Shown here: one piece after another, positions 46,163-56,338 of the stretch
Layout: the number at the start of each line of letters is the position of its first letter
Position numbering within the stretch: the stretch's first letter is position 1
Assembly (NCBI RefSeq): GCF_003573695.1
Contig: NW_020621936.1
Coordinates: forward strand, 8,122,001-8,186,000
Source of the DNA: Papaver somniferum
Lineage: Eukaryota > Streptophyta > Magnoliopsida > Ranunculales > Papaveraceae
Direction: 5' to 3'
Length of the DNA stretch: 64,000 bases
Program-made: the position numbers and the translations under genes
Notes under the pieces: generated by a model
Databases searched by the model: none
What the model saw: only the letters and a program-made list of their open reading frames with translations
What the model was told of the DNA's origin: nothing

Positions 46163-46817
46163 CCTAGTTAGCAATTAACCGAATGATTCGCCGAATGATT
46201 CGCGAATCATTCGTGAATTTTTACGTACCGGTCGGCAACGCACTATACGGCCGTTCGAATGAAAGTCCGACCTAAGTACGTGAACTTTCTGAGCTTCCCG
46301 ACTAATTCGCGTATTTTCCGTCCCGTACTGAAATTCTTCACCTTAAGTCGACCCACTAATAACAAATATTGACTAAGCCTATTAGCTAGCGAACCCTTTT
46401 TATTAGTTAGGCATTAAGCCCAACAATCATTAACCTTTCATCCCTTAATTTTTTCCAAAAATTGATGCCACACGGATTCGAACACTTGCTTCAATCTTGA
46501 AAACTAAGGCTTATACCACTATGCCATCCATTAATCAGTGACAATGTTGAATAATTCCTACATATAGTCATTGTATAGTGTAAAAATCATCATAATCCTA
46601 GTATAATTGTATTTAAAGGTCAATTATATGTGCCGAATTTTCAGTGTCGAACTCGCATTAGTAAAACGAATTATACACGAACGTATTCCGTTCCGAACTA
46701 CTGCCGACTCACGAGTCGTTGACCGGATTTTTGACCGAATTAGAATTTTAAAAAACCGAATAATACACGTACGTATGCCGTCCCGAACGTTCGCCGTACC
46801 CCAAATTACTAACTAGG
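46163..46817. mobile_element. hAT-like non-autonomous DNA transposon, 655 bp
   Basis: Terminal inverted repeats are CCTAGTTAGCAAT (left) and ATTACTAACTAGG (right), 12 of 13 matching, with an exact 8-bp TSD. The 8-bp duplication points to the hAT superfamily. It has no transposase. Near the left end is a perfect 20-bp palindrome (46193-46212, centre CGCG), and near the right end two ~45-bp related units (46663 and 46750) with AATxATACACGxACGTAT. A tRNA-like stretch lies in the middle. Confidence 0.92.
46464..46528 (-). other. tRNA-like sequence (SINE head or tRNA pseudogene)
   Basis: The minus strand starts GATGGCATAGTGGTATAAG (A-box-like TGGCATAGTGG) and contains GTGTTCGAATCC (B-box-like). 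The ends GATGGCA and TGGCATC would pair 6 of 7. It is only 65 nt; the T stem pairs poorly, and the best anticodon-loop reading gives TCA, so it is not a functional tRNA gene. It could be a SINE head or a relic carried within the transposon. Confidence 0.35.
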
Positions 46818-47124
46818 GTCTATATAGCTATACAACTTTTGTCTCATAAGAAGTAAGAGATAGAAGAGATAGACTTTTGAGTGATAGATGAGTTCAAGTA
46901 TCCACATACATTTTGTTGATGAAGTTCCACAAGCTCTCCTTAGTAGTTCTTCGTTTTTAATCGATGAACGTCGTGAAGTCTAATGCTCAACTACTCTTAC
47001 TATCCTAATCCGAGACTTAGCTATAAGTAGACTAAAAATCAAGACTTATAGTTTTGACAACTAAACTTGACAAACAAGCTTGAGATAGCAATGCTTGCGA
47101 GTTCAACCAAGCAGTGATCTAACA

Positions 47125-47650
47125 TAACTAATTAAAAAACGAAAAAATTCTGTGGACTGAAGAAGCATATAAGATTTTTAATCTTCTTAAAGAGGAGTTG
47201 TGTAGTGATGTAGTGCTTCAGTTCTTGCAATGCCATATTTTACAAAACCATTTGAAGTTGACTGTGATGCTTCTGTTGTAGGAATTGGTGATGTGTTATC
47301 TCAGAGTGGTCATCCGGTTGCGTTTCATAGTGAAAATAATTCTGAAACTAAAAAAAGGCGGTTTACCTATGAGATTGAATTGTACACTCTTGTTCAAGAT
47401 TTAAAACATTGGCATACATATCTCGTTCACCGTGAGTGTGTTATTAACACTGAGAATCAAGATTTGAAGTTTTTACAAACATCAAATAAAGTCAACCGAA
47501 TGCATGATTAATGGTTGTCCAGAATTAATCAATATACATTTTCTATCAGACACAAGTGGTAACTTACTTCAAGTTGTTGATGCTTTAAGCAGACATGCTC
47601 ACTTTCTTGTCACTCTTTGCAATGAGAGCATAACTTTTTACTAGATTATA
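47125..47650 (+). pseudogene. RNase H of element D
   Basis: EEAYKIFNLLKEELCSDVVL leads into the frame at 47230-47511: FTKPFEVDCDASVVGIGDVL (catalytic Asp), SGHPVAFHSENNSETKKRRF, YEIELYTLVQDLKHWHTYLV (catalytic Glu). It ends at TAA after NRMHD and continues as WLSRINQYTFSIRHK. This is the gypsy RNase H, directly continuing RT before the E insertion. Confidence 0.88.
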
Positions 47651-48843
47651 GATTTTTATGATGATGATGATTTTAAGACAATATGGGATCAATACTGACG
47701 TATGACTACCAGAGTCAATGACTTTCTTATTCAAGATGGATTTCTGTTTAAAGGTAAATCGTATGTGCATTCCACAAGGCTCTTTATGGCTTCATTGAAT
47801 CCATGAACTATATGGTAGTGGTATTGGTGGGTATTTTGGTCGTGATAAACTATTATCTTAGTTGAAGAACGTTATTATTGGCTTTCTTTGAAGAGAGATG
47901 TGCAAAAATTTGTTCAAAAATGCATGGTTTGCCAACTTTCCAAGGGTACTATTCAAAATACAGTTTTTACACCCCTTTGCCAGTTCCTGAACTCCTTGGG
48001 TTGATGTGAGTATGGATTTCATCCTTAGATTACCTCGTAGTACTAAAGGCAATGACTCTGTAATGGTTGTTGTTGATAGATATTCTAAAATGGCACATTT
48101 TGTTGCCTATAAAAAGACTATAAATGTTTCGCATGTGGCGTACTTATTTTTCAAAGAAGTAGTTCGTTAGAATGGAGTACGTAAATCTATCACATTTGAT
48201 CGTGATACTAAATTTTTCAGTTATTTATGGAAATCATGCGGTTAGGTACTAAGTTGCAATATAAAACTATTGTACATCCTCAAACTGATGGGAAAACTAA
48301 AGTTGTCGGCAGATTTTTAGGGAATTTAATACGTGCTAAGATTGCTGACACTAAAGAGAAGCATTAAGAAACTTTTCTTCCTCATATGGAGTTTGCTTTC
48401 AACACATACATGAATTGTTCTACTTATAAGTCACTATTTGCAATTGTCCATTCCAAAGTACCAAACCATATAATGGATTTGGTAGTTTACCTAAACCTTC
48501 AAAGTCTAAAGAAAAAGTTGATCAACTAGTGGACAAAGCTTCTCAACTTCATCAGGAGATGAAATCTAAGCATGAATATTCTAATGCTAAATAGAAAACA
48601 GTTGCTGACAAAAACAGACGAGTAAAAACTTTTGAGGAGGGGGAATCCGTAATGATACATTTTAGAAAAGAACGTTTTCCTGTTGGTGCCTACAACAAAA
48701 CTAAGATTAAGAAATATGAAAATTTCAAAATCTTGAAGAAAATCAGTGATAATGCTTATGTAGTGGAGCTTCCTTCCAATTGGAACATCTCTAATATTTT
48801 CAATGTGCAGGAAATCTTTAATTTCCATGGAAAGAATGATTAA
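47651..48843 (+). pseudogene. Integrase of element D
   Basis: Broken frames show [17 protein letters not shown] and [20 protein letters not shown] (H-x-C-C zinc part), [16 protein letters not shown] (first Asp), [31 protein letters not shown] (second Asp), and a region where the Glu should lie is frameshifted. The 3' end is open (48652-48843) and reads EGESVMIHFRKERFPVGAYNK, KYENFKILKKISDNAYVVEL, a GPY/F-type C-terminal module typical of chromoviruses. No chromodomain is visible after it. Confidence 0.85.
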
Positions 48844-48880
48844 CTGATGAACTTTGTCAACTTGAGGACTTGTTGTTTTC

Positions 48881-48896
48881 AAGAAGGGGGGACCGA
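48881..48896 (+). other. Polypurine tract of element D
   Basis: AAGAAGGGGGGACCGA directly precedes the 3' LTR. Confidence 0.85.
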
Positions 48897-49243
48897 TGTA
48901 AAAAATCTCTGTTAGTGTTTTATATTCTTTATTTTATTTATTTAAGATTGTTTATGACTTGTACAACAAGTCCAGCTATCTCCTTTTCCTAGTATTTCTC
49001 TTTTAGAGTTTGTTTAGTTTAGCAATCTTAATTCTATTCCTAGTATTCGGTTTACCTATTTATATGTTAGTTTGTAGTTTGGTTGAAGACACACTTTTAT
49101 TGTCAAACAAGAGTTATTAAATATTTACTTTTCTCTACAACTTTCTCTTCATGTTCTATTGTTATTAATTCTGATTCGTATCTCTTTCTTCCCTTCGTAT
49201 CACCTGTAATCTCTGTATTGCATTCTTCCATACAAGTTTTGCA
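48897..49243 (+). repeat. 3' LTR of element D
   Basis: 347 bp, TGTAAAAAATCTCTG to CATACAAGTTTTGCA; partner of 39352-39702. Confidence 0.9.
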
Positions 49244-49494
49244 TTGAAGGGATAACAAGGCAATTTCTTTATTGACTCAAATTTTTATCGACCGCTTTGA
49301 GTTGGATATGAGACGATTGATTTATATTTCTCTCATTAATTTCACTTGACTCTTTATTCTTTTTTATTCTTTGGATGACCGATTCCATACTTGGTCTTCT
49401 TTTTTTGTTGGTTGTATTTATTGAGTTGAGGTACCCTCATTAAGTACCTTTTTTTCAATGAAACTTTTGCTAATGATCGATCGAAGAAAAAAAA
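49244..49494 (+). pseudogene. 3' end of the LINE interrupted by D
   Basis: GTTGTATTTATTGAG, a CCTCATTAAGTACC phrase, TTTCAATGAAACTTTTGC and the A-run at 49484-49494 form a typical plant L1 3' UTR and tail. It probably continues the relic at 38935-39351. Confidence 0.6.
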
Positions 49495-50222
49495 GTAACA
49501 AAAATATTTGGAAAAATGACTATTTAATGATAAAAATGTACCAAATAATTATCTTTCTCCACTAAAATAATTATTCTCCCCTTGCAACAAAAAAAGAGCC
49601 GTTGTTGTTCCAAAATCATCTACTAAACAAGGTATTGATTATATGTTGATGATAAAAAAAAAAAGTCATAACAAGTGCTCCCCTGTTGTTCAACAAGGTA
49701 CTAATGGTGTCCCCATTTTATTTCACAGCATAATTAACGATTATGATTTTTTTTTCCTTCTATATTCTTTAGGTCTCCTAATAATTTGAGTCGAAATGTA
49801 AATTTTGAAATGTTCGATTGGATTTTAAGTTTCTATTGTATGAAACATTGTTTCTTATTATTCATGAATAGCTTGAGATGACTTATCAATAGCTATCCCA
49901 CTTACTGAATTGATTTTGTTCATATGATTTTAATCGGTCTTAGAGTTTGTTATTCTTGATTTCAGAGGTGGAAATTCCACTTTTCACAAATTTTTTTCTT
50001 CTTATTATTGGATAATGAGTATTATTACAAGAAATTAGTTGGCAGCTGAGCTCCAACAACGCACTACATTAATTGAACAGGTTGTCGTGCTAGCCTACCA
50101 GCAAGCCTCATGAGGAACCAGCCAAGGAAGTCAAAGTGAATATGGGGACTGATTATGTTGCAAGGGGGACAAGCCTAAGATTTTAACCTTTCCGTATTTT
50201 TGGCTTTGTTATTGTCGGTTGT
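49495..50222. other. Non-coding flank of element C
   Basis: No domain recognised. A weak frame at 50040-50130 (AAELQQRTTLIEQVV, then YQQAS) followed by GGGACTGATTATGTTGCAAGGGGGACAAG recalls gypsy gag and polypurine sequences, but it is too short to assign. Confidence 0.35.
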
Positions 50223-51089
50223 TGTTGATGGTGGTTTTTAGTTCAGGGTTAAAATTGTAAAACCTTGCATTTAATATGCCGTCACTCTGCAAAGAAACAG
50301 AGCCATGTAAAAGTCATGAGTGTTCAACCTCTTCACTGGCGCATTTATTGAGCAACACATATTCACATGAAATTTATCCAGAATGGTGCATGTAGCAACA
50401 ATCCCAGATATTATGTAAATTTTGGCACCTTGCCTGTATTACTCAGTTAATATAAGTTTCTTTGAAAACTTTCTGTGCTATGTTCCCAGGATGAACCCTT
50501 AATATTGATATGGCATGACAATTTGTGTTCACTCGCAGCAGAGTAGCACGAATTTCTAAGTATCAAGGTTAAGGTCCTTTCATAAAGTATTTAATCGGAA
50601 AGCATACTGCTCTCTGTCAGTGAACTTAAAGGACTCTGTGTCAACACATAGAATTCAATCAATTTTGTGATAATTCACAAGATTCAGATATTACCCTAAC
50701 TAATTTGCAAAAATTAGGGTTTTTCGCCTTGCGTAGTATATTAGATCTTGCCTGTCGAAATTAAGCCTAGGAGGACTAGGTAATTAATCTGCCATGGATT
50801 AGTAGGTGCAAAATCCTACCTAAAATCAGAAAACAAGGAATAAAAGGATTCGCGGAATAGGAGCAGCAACAAAGGAAGGTGTGGCCACGCCATAGGCCAG
50901 CCGGCGCCACTTGCAAGTGGCCACACCCCATGTTGCTCAACCGACCCCTATTTCCTGTCGACCAATCAGGTCGCCTTAAACACGTGGCTGGGCCCATACT
51001 TGGCCGGCCCCTCTTTTTTCAACCAATCATGTCGCTCTAAACCTTCCACGGTATCAAAAGAGGCAAAGTTGCGCCAAAAGGTCAGAATG

Positions 51090-51320
51090 CCAAATTGGAT
51101 TTCCAAAAGCCGCGCCAACATGCTAATTGGCATGCCAAACATGCCAAACGTGCAGGCCAAACGTGTCATTCTGCTCCGGCGTGCTAGTGGCATGCCAAAC
51201 ATGCCATGCCGCGCCAATACACTAATTAGCATGCCAAACGTGCCACTTTGCCACATTAGCCTGCCGAACATGCCAAACGTGCCACTTTGTCGCAGTAGCA
51301 TGCCAATCGCGTCAACATGC
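51090..51320. repeat. ACATGCCAA-type short repeats in 5' LTR of C
   Basis: GGCATGCCAAACATGCCAAACGTGC and variants recur many times at about 10-30 bp spacing. The equivalent region of the 3' LTR is 60030-60290. The array is absent from LTRs of A and B. Confidence 0.8.
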
Positions 51321-52381
51321 CATAAATAGCGCGCCAACGTGCTAACCCACTTCCTGTTCGTGGCCAAACGCCATAACGTATTCCAATCAGGGTATTCTAA
51401 ACGGCTATGCCTTAATGGCATTAGTCGAAACCCTAATTTCCAGTCGTGGTCCAATTACGCTTCTTTGGCCCTACAACATGCCACGAGCCATGTGGGACCC
51501 AACAAACCCTAAAAATGGCGCCATTCTATAATCACCTGTGGCCATCCTTGCGCCTGTGGTTATTCTCATATCATGGCCTGCCATAATTCCTTCAATTTGG
51601 CCATGGCACCGATTGCATAAAGCGCCACCGTGCCTCGGCCATGCCACACGCGCTAATTAGGGTTTTGATATGCTAAACCCTAATTTAGAAAAAGTTTCCA
51701 CGCCAACTAAGTCGGGTAATTCTCCTAAGTTCTTAAGTTTGATATAGCAACAGGGACAATGTTGTCAGAGCCATATTTGGGTCTAACACCAATATGCCAA
51801 AATAGCTGCCACGGCTACGCCAGGCGCCACCCTGCCACGGTCATGCCGCTATATGCCACTACACCATTGGCATGTGCCAATGACGCCACTGTTCTACCAT
51901 CAGGCACCAACAGAATGTGGCCATAATCAGTGGACACCTTTTCTCATGAGTTACGATCTCAGCCTTCCAAATTCTCCACAGAATTGACAGGCCTGTGGTA
52001 AGTTTTGGGCGACCAACTAAGACAAGCCAAATAGCATCACGTGTTATTCTCCTGTGGCAAGTCTCCTGACTTTGACTTGCCACACATAGCAACCTGCTAC
52101 ATGTTTTCCATGAAAACACTCGAGACATCAAACATGTCACAAACTGGGGGATGTTCATCAGGGTATTGGTCCGGCAGTTTAAAGCATGCGGCGTGCAACA
52201 TGCCCATTATAAGAAAGTGTCAGAAAGTAGGGCAGTTAGTGGCGGCAATAAGTAGTGGGTGTAAACTAACCAGTTTCCTCCATAGTGGGAACATGGTTTC
52301 TGACAGTTACACATAACCCCACTTCTCATCACTCAATCACTCCCACTTTCTACGAGATCAGGGTGCGTTCAATATGACTTG

Positions 52382-52390
52382 TATAAATAG
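52382..52390 (+). promoter_or_regulatory. TATA box in 5' LTR of C
   Basis: TATAAATAG follows GACTTG, the same context as in A, B and the 3' LTR of C. It is the likely start signal for element transcription. Confidence 0.65.
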
Positions 52391-52772
52391 GTTTTACCTA
52401 TTTTCGACCAGACAAAAAGTTTTGGTTAGAACAACACAGTACCCAGAAAAACACCAAAGAACTGATAGCTTTCATTCCACAAGCCAGTTCCAAATTCTGA
52501 TACAAGTCATAAAATAGCCACACCTTCATAATTAACCATTCTGGTCTCAACACCTTCTTCGCTTCCGTCCCTAAAACCAACCCTTCTCCTTCACATTGTG
52601 ACCGAAGCAAGACTAGAACGACCATTTCTTGGTTTAGGCCAGGATTGTAAAGATTGATCTCTCAAATCTAAAGTACTCATGTGCAGTGTATTTTTTTTAG
52701 GTTTAGATTTGTTTCTCATCCACACACCCAAATTTACCAAAACCAGCAGAAACAGTTTTTACCCGTAAATAA

Positions 52773-52791
52773 TTGGCGACCATAGTGGGAG
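52773..52791 (+). other. Primer-binding site of element C
   Basis: TTGGCGACCATAGTGGGAG abuts the 5' LTR; one base different from element A over this span. Confidence 0.7.
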
Positions 52792-52827
52792 ATTAATCTC
52801 TCGGTTGCAATCCCAAATTTCAAAAGA

Positions 52828-53340
52828 TGGTCGGTCTTAGAACTGATTCCACAAATTCAAGTTTCGTTTAGAGTCTGTAGAATGACAGCATCCCTCCTCC
52901 CAACGCTATACCTAGTGGTACAGCCAATAAAGAAATCCCAAGATTGGTCGAGTTGGCACGAGTCCAGGAGATCCACACAAGGAACATGAACCTGATGAAG
53001 GAAACGATAAATAACATACTCAGATTTCTTGTTAGATTAACGTCAGATTGGAGTGGCTCACCTGTTCCAGAAATTCCAGCGCTGAGGACTGATGCCCCTG
53101 ATGACCTCTTCAGATCAACAGTTTACCACCAACCAGAGGCCGGTGGACCAGGAAGAAGCCTCTTTGGTAGAAAGTTTATGTGAACCTCTACACCTTTCAA
53201 AGGATCAACGAGCAGAGACGTTTGCTGCAATCAATCAAATAGCCCTAGACGCACGTTTACCTCCTTCAAGACCGGAGACTTCAAGAATATCAGAGATGTC
53301 AGTAAACAATGTTATATTTACTGAAGACGACATGATAGCG
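52828..53340 (+). pseudogene. gag: Short gag remnant of element C, no capsid domain
   Basis: The ATG at 52828 gives MVGLRTDSTNSSFV and then a stop. Open pieces follow with LVELARVQEIHTRNMNLMKE (52941-53000) and NQRPVDQEEASLVESL (53125-53175), both comparable to element A. Only about 590 bp separate the ATG from the protease active site; a normal gypsy gag needs over twice that. Capsid and zinc knuckle are not seen. Confidence 0.65.
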
Positions 53341-53658
53341 GAAGAAGGTCATAACAGAGCCCTACATGTCACTGCTCGCATCAAGGATTCAGAATTCAAA
53401 ATAGCTCTCATTGATACGGGAGCATTCTCAAATGTTATCACCCTTAGAACACTCAGGATAGCCAAGGTGCGGCCAAGTAAAATCGTACGACAGCCTACCA
53501 TGATGACAAATTTCGAAGGAAACCGAACTAGCACGTATGGATATATCAGTCTGAATCTGTCAGTGGGACCAGTCCAGTCGAAGGTGAAATTCGAAGTGAT
53601 AGAGAAGGAGCCAGACTACCACATGATACTAGAGAGACCGTGGCTCCATGATAACTGA
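53341..53658 (+). pseudogene. pro: Protease of element C
   Basis: The frame opens upstream (53092) and contains RALHVTARIKDSEFKIALID then TGAFSNVITLRTL, the retroviral-type aspartic protease with catalytic D-T-G at about 53415. It then has VGPVQSKVKFEVIE and MILERPWLHDN, the conserved domain end (L/I-x-R-P-W-L). A TGA at 53656 ends the frame, so it is cut from RT. The protease itself appears complete. Confidence 0.85.
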
Positions 53659-54021
53659 ATCGTCCCTTCAACGTATCACCAATGCCTGAAGACCACGCTG
53701 AACGAAGAAGTTATCTGCATCCCCGCGTCATTGTCTCCTTATGCACCAATTTGTGGTGTAGAGATGTTCGAGCCGAAGGAGAATTTGCGAGACTCATTAG
53801 GCAAGGTTCACTGCACTGAGATTTCCACCCAGTCTCTCCGCCCAATAGAGTGCAACCACAACAGCAAGCCATAAGAAGAAGTGTCGGACGGACCACGATA
53901 ATTACAAGACGGAACCAACTCCACCACAGATGAACTAGAAGTTGTCAACATCATAACTGAAGAATCTCCACGGCCCGTCTCCGTCAGCTCGGCTTTATGT
54001 ACAGGTGAGCGCACAAAACTT
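53659..54021 (+). pseudogene. Protease-RT linker of element C
   Basis: Degenerate frames continue pol (ALNEEVICIPASLSPYAPI-type sequence and VVNIITEESPRPVS). The same linker is present in A near 10080-10150 (VVNIGDEEYPRPISIS). Several stops. Confidence 0.6.
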
Positions 54022-54684
54022 GTGGACCTTCTTAAGAAATATCAAGATGTATTTGCATGGACGTACGAGGAAATTCCTGGCTTGGATGAAAAACTGGTCA
54101 CTCATCATCTACATGTAATACCTGGGTCCAAACCAGTCAAGCAATCCCTAAGGCAGTTCAGACACGACGTGGAAGAACAAATCAAGACTGAGATTCAGAA
54201 GTTGCTAGATGCCGGTTTCATCAAACCTATTCACCATCATACTTGGTTGGCCAATGTGGTTCCTGTAATAAAGAAGAGCGGTCAAATTAGGTGTTGTATC
54301 GATTTTAGAGATCTGAATAAATGTTGTCCCATGGACGATTTTCCTCTTCCCAACATTGATATGCTAGTCGACGCCACCAGTGGACATGGCATGTTCTCCT
54401 TCATGGACGGGTACAACGGCTACAATCAGATAAAGATGTACGAGCATGACGCAAGTAAGACAGCTTTTCGAACCCCTCTCGGAAATTTTTATTATACTGT
54501 GATGCCTTTCGGTTTGAAAAATGCCGACGCAACCTACCAACGCGCCATGACTGCAATTTTCCACGATATGATGCACAAGCAAGTTGAATATTACATGGAT
54601 GATATAGTAGTCAAATCAAAAACCGAGCAGCCCACACAAAGGTTTAGCGGCAAGTGTTTGAAAGATGTCGCGAGTACAAACTGA
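54022..54684 (+). pseudogene. pol: Reverse transcriptase of element C, N part
   Basis: A 220-codon frame. LVTHHLHVIPGSKPVKQSLR, AGFIKPIHHHTWLANVVPVI, SGQIRCCIDFRDLNKCCPMD, GMFSFMDGYNGYNQIKMYEH (first catalytic Asp), TPLGNFYYTVMPFGLKNADA and VEYYMDDIVVKSK (the YMDD box with both catalytic Asps) are all present. A frameshift near 54660 moves the remainder into another frame. The catalytic core is intact. Confidence 0.93.
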
Positions 54685-55283
54685 AAATGAACCATTTAAA
54701 GTGTGCCTTTGGCGTCTCCTCGGGAAAATTTCTAGGATTCCAGGTAACTACTGAGGGAATCAAAGTTGATCCGTCCAAGACCCAAGATATCCTCACGATG
54801 CCGCCTCCTGTGAAAGAACTCCAGAGCTTCATGGGCAAGGTAAACTACATTCGGCGTTTTATACCTGGTTTAGCCCAGCTTCTTGCTCCATTCACCCCTT
54901 TATTGAAGAATGGAACAAATTTCGTCTGGACCACACCATAACAAGAGGCGTTTCGTAAGATCCAACAAATACTGTCATCCACAGCCGTCATGAGATCTCC
55001 TGTACAAGGAAGACCATTGTGCCTCTATACTGCTTCCAGTGATGCTGTCGTTGGAGCTCTCCTTGCCCAAGAAGATGATGAAGGAATTGAACATCCTATA
55101 TACTATTTCAGTCAAACTTTGAGGGATGTTGAACTCAGATATCCGAAAGCAGAGAAAGCGTGCTTATCCCTAATTCACTCCATTCAGAAGTTTAGACATT
55201 ATTTGCTGTCGAACAAAGTGGAGCTGATATCTAAGGCTGATCCTGTGAAATTTTTGCTTTCAAAACCAACAATGGCTCCTCCA
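54654..55283 (+). pseudogene. pol: RT C part and first RNase H of element C
   Basis: The frame 54654-54941 gives LKMNHLKCAFGVSSGKFLGF, VKELQSFMGKVNYIRRFIPG and ends at a TAA (54939). The same frame reopens and reads LCLYTASSDAVVGALLAQED (RNase H, with T-A-S-S-D where many relatives have a D at the start), YYFSQTLRDVELRYPKAEKA (catalytic Glu) and KFRHYLLSNKVEL. Only one stop breaks this segment. Confidence 0.88.
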
Positions 55284-55284
55284 A

Positions 55285-56289
55285 ATGTCAGAGCTAGATA
55301 TAACATGTGCTTCCCCAAGGGTTATCAAAGGACAAGCAGTCGCGGATTTACTAGCAGATTTCCCGGGAGAAGGAACCACCACACTACATGAAGACCTCCC
55401 TGGGGAATTTTCGGAAATATATTTTGTCAAAGAAGAAGCGTGGCTACTCTATTTCGATGGCTCCGCCGCCCCTAGCAATAATACGGCAGGAGCGGGTATA
55501 GTTCTGGTGTCTCCAGCTGGTGAAGTATTTTTGCATTCCTTCAATCTGGACTTAAATTGCACCAATAATTCAGTGGAATATGAGGCTTTTCTCATAGGGT
55601 TGTCACTGGCCAAACAAGCAGGCGCTACACACCTGGAAGTGAGAGGCGACTCTAAATTACTGGTTAACCAAATGAATGGAGTTTACGCATTAAAAGAGGT
55701 AACACTTGCGCCATATAGGTCTGAGGCACAAAAGTTATTGAATTATTTCGCTGGTGCAACCATAACTCATGTCGGTCGAAGCAACAAAAAACACGTCGAT
55801 TGCCTAGCCACATTAGCCTCGAAGCTGCAATTCGAAGGTTTAGAAGAAACTTTAGTGGTGAAGAGACGTACTGTAGCGTCGACGCGTCTTTTGCAGTCTA
55901 AGGATACTGAAGCCAATGATTGGAGGACCCCGATTATCCAAGATCTTAGCAGTTCGCTCTCCCAAGGAAAGGTTAGTCTCAAAACCCTACAAAATTTCTT
56001 CATGCTTCACGGAGTGTTATATCATCGAAACCCGTACGGCTCCCTGTCAAGATGTCTGGGAGACGAAGAAGCACATCTACAGCTTAACCATGTTCATGGA
56101 GAAATTTGTGGACAAACGTTGGTGGTGGCTCTTTATCGTCGCCTTCAACGCCTCGGCTACTATTGGCCAGATATGGAGACTCAAGCTCGATTACTCCAAG
56201 GGTCTCTCCCCAACTGTCAAGCACCGCCACATCAATTGGAGGTATTTAACATTAGCCATGTTGGGGACTGGCTGAGAGCCATACATTAA
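55285..56289 (+). pseudogene. pol: Second (archaeal-type) RNase H and linker of element C
   Basis: A 334-codon frame. GQAVADLLADFPGE precedes LLYFDGSAAPSNNTAGAGIV (Asp), SVEYEAFLIGLSLAKQAGA (Glu), LEVRGDSKLLVNQMNG (Asp) and VGRSNKKHVDCLATLAS (final Asp), the full D-E-D-D set. An extra RNase H after the usual one is a hallmark of the Tat lineage. The later part (LQNFFMLHGVLYHRN to EICGQTLVVALYRRLQRLGY) is an integrase zinc-domain-like segment that duplicates the one at 56400, and the frame stops at 56287. Confidence 0.9.
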
Positions 56290-56338
56290 TTACCTCCGCG
56301 ACGGTGTACTCCCTGCCAATAAGAAGGACGCAACCAAG

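Larger units (their letters stand above)
44023..47124 (-). mobile_element. Solo LTR of family E inside element D
   Basis: A 3102-bp insertion splits RT from RNase H of D, reading TGAAAAAAGCGGGGG on the left and ATCTAACA on the right, i.e. TGTTAGATCA...TTTTTTCA on the minus strand. An exact TSD TAACT flanks it. It matches 36268-38748 in inverted orientation. Subtracting the 655-bp DNA transposon and its 8-bp TSD copy leaves 2439 bp, close to the 2481 bp of the other copy. No coding domain. Confidence 0.93.
39352..49243 (+). mobile_element. Chromovirus-type Ty3/gypsy element D with nested insertions
   Basis: Short LTRs (39352-39702 and 48897-49243, about 350 bp) flank gag, protease, RT, RNase H and integrase in gypsy order on the plus strand. 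The integrase ([39 protein letters not shown]) and RT (CFDDILIY) fit the chromovirus side of Ty3/gypsy. Two insertions split it: an F-family LTR in gag (about 40794-42050) and an E-family solo LTR between RT and RNase H (44023-47124). Many stops are present and the LTRs differ more than those of A or C, so D is older. The target duplication is not clear (left GGTGA, right TTGAA). Confidence 0.92.
50223..52771 (+). repeat. 5' LTR of element C
   Basis: 2549 bp. The termini and the last ~150 bp (CACACACCCAAATTTACC and neighbours) are shared with LTRs of A and B, but the middle differs and includes the ACATGCCAA repeats. Confidence 0.93.

Noticed and set aside
53092..53658. A host aspartic protease gene
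   Set aside because: The DTG and RPWL motifs belong to the gypsy protease; it lies in order between the gag remnant and RT of element C.
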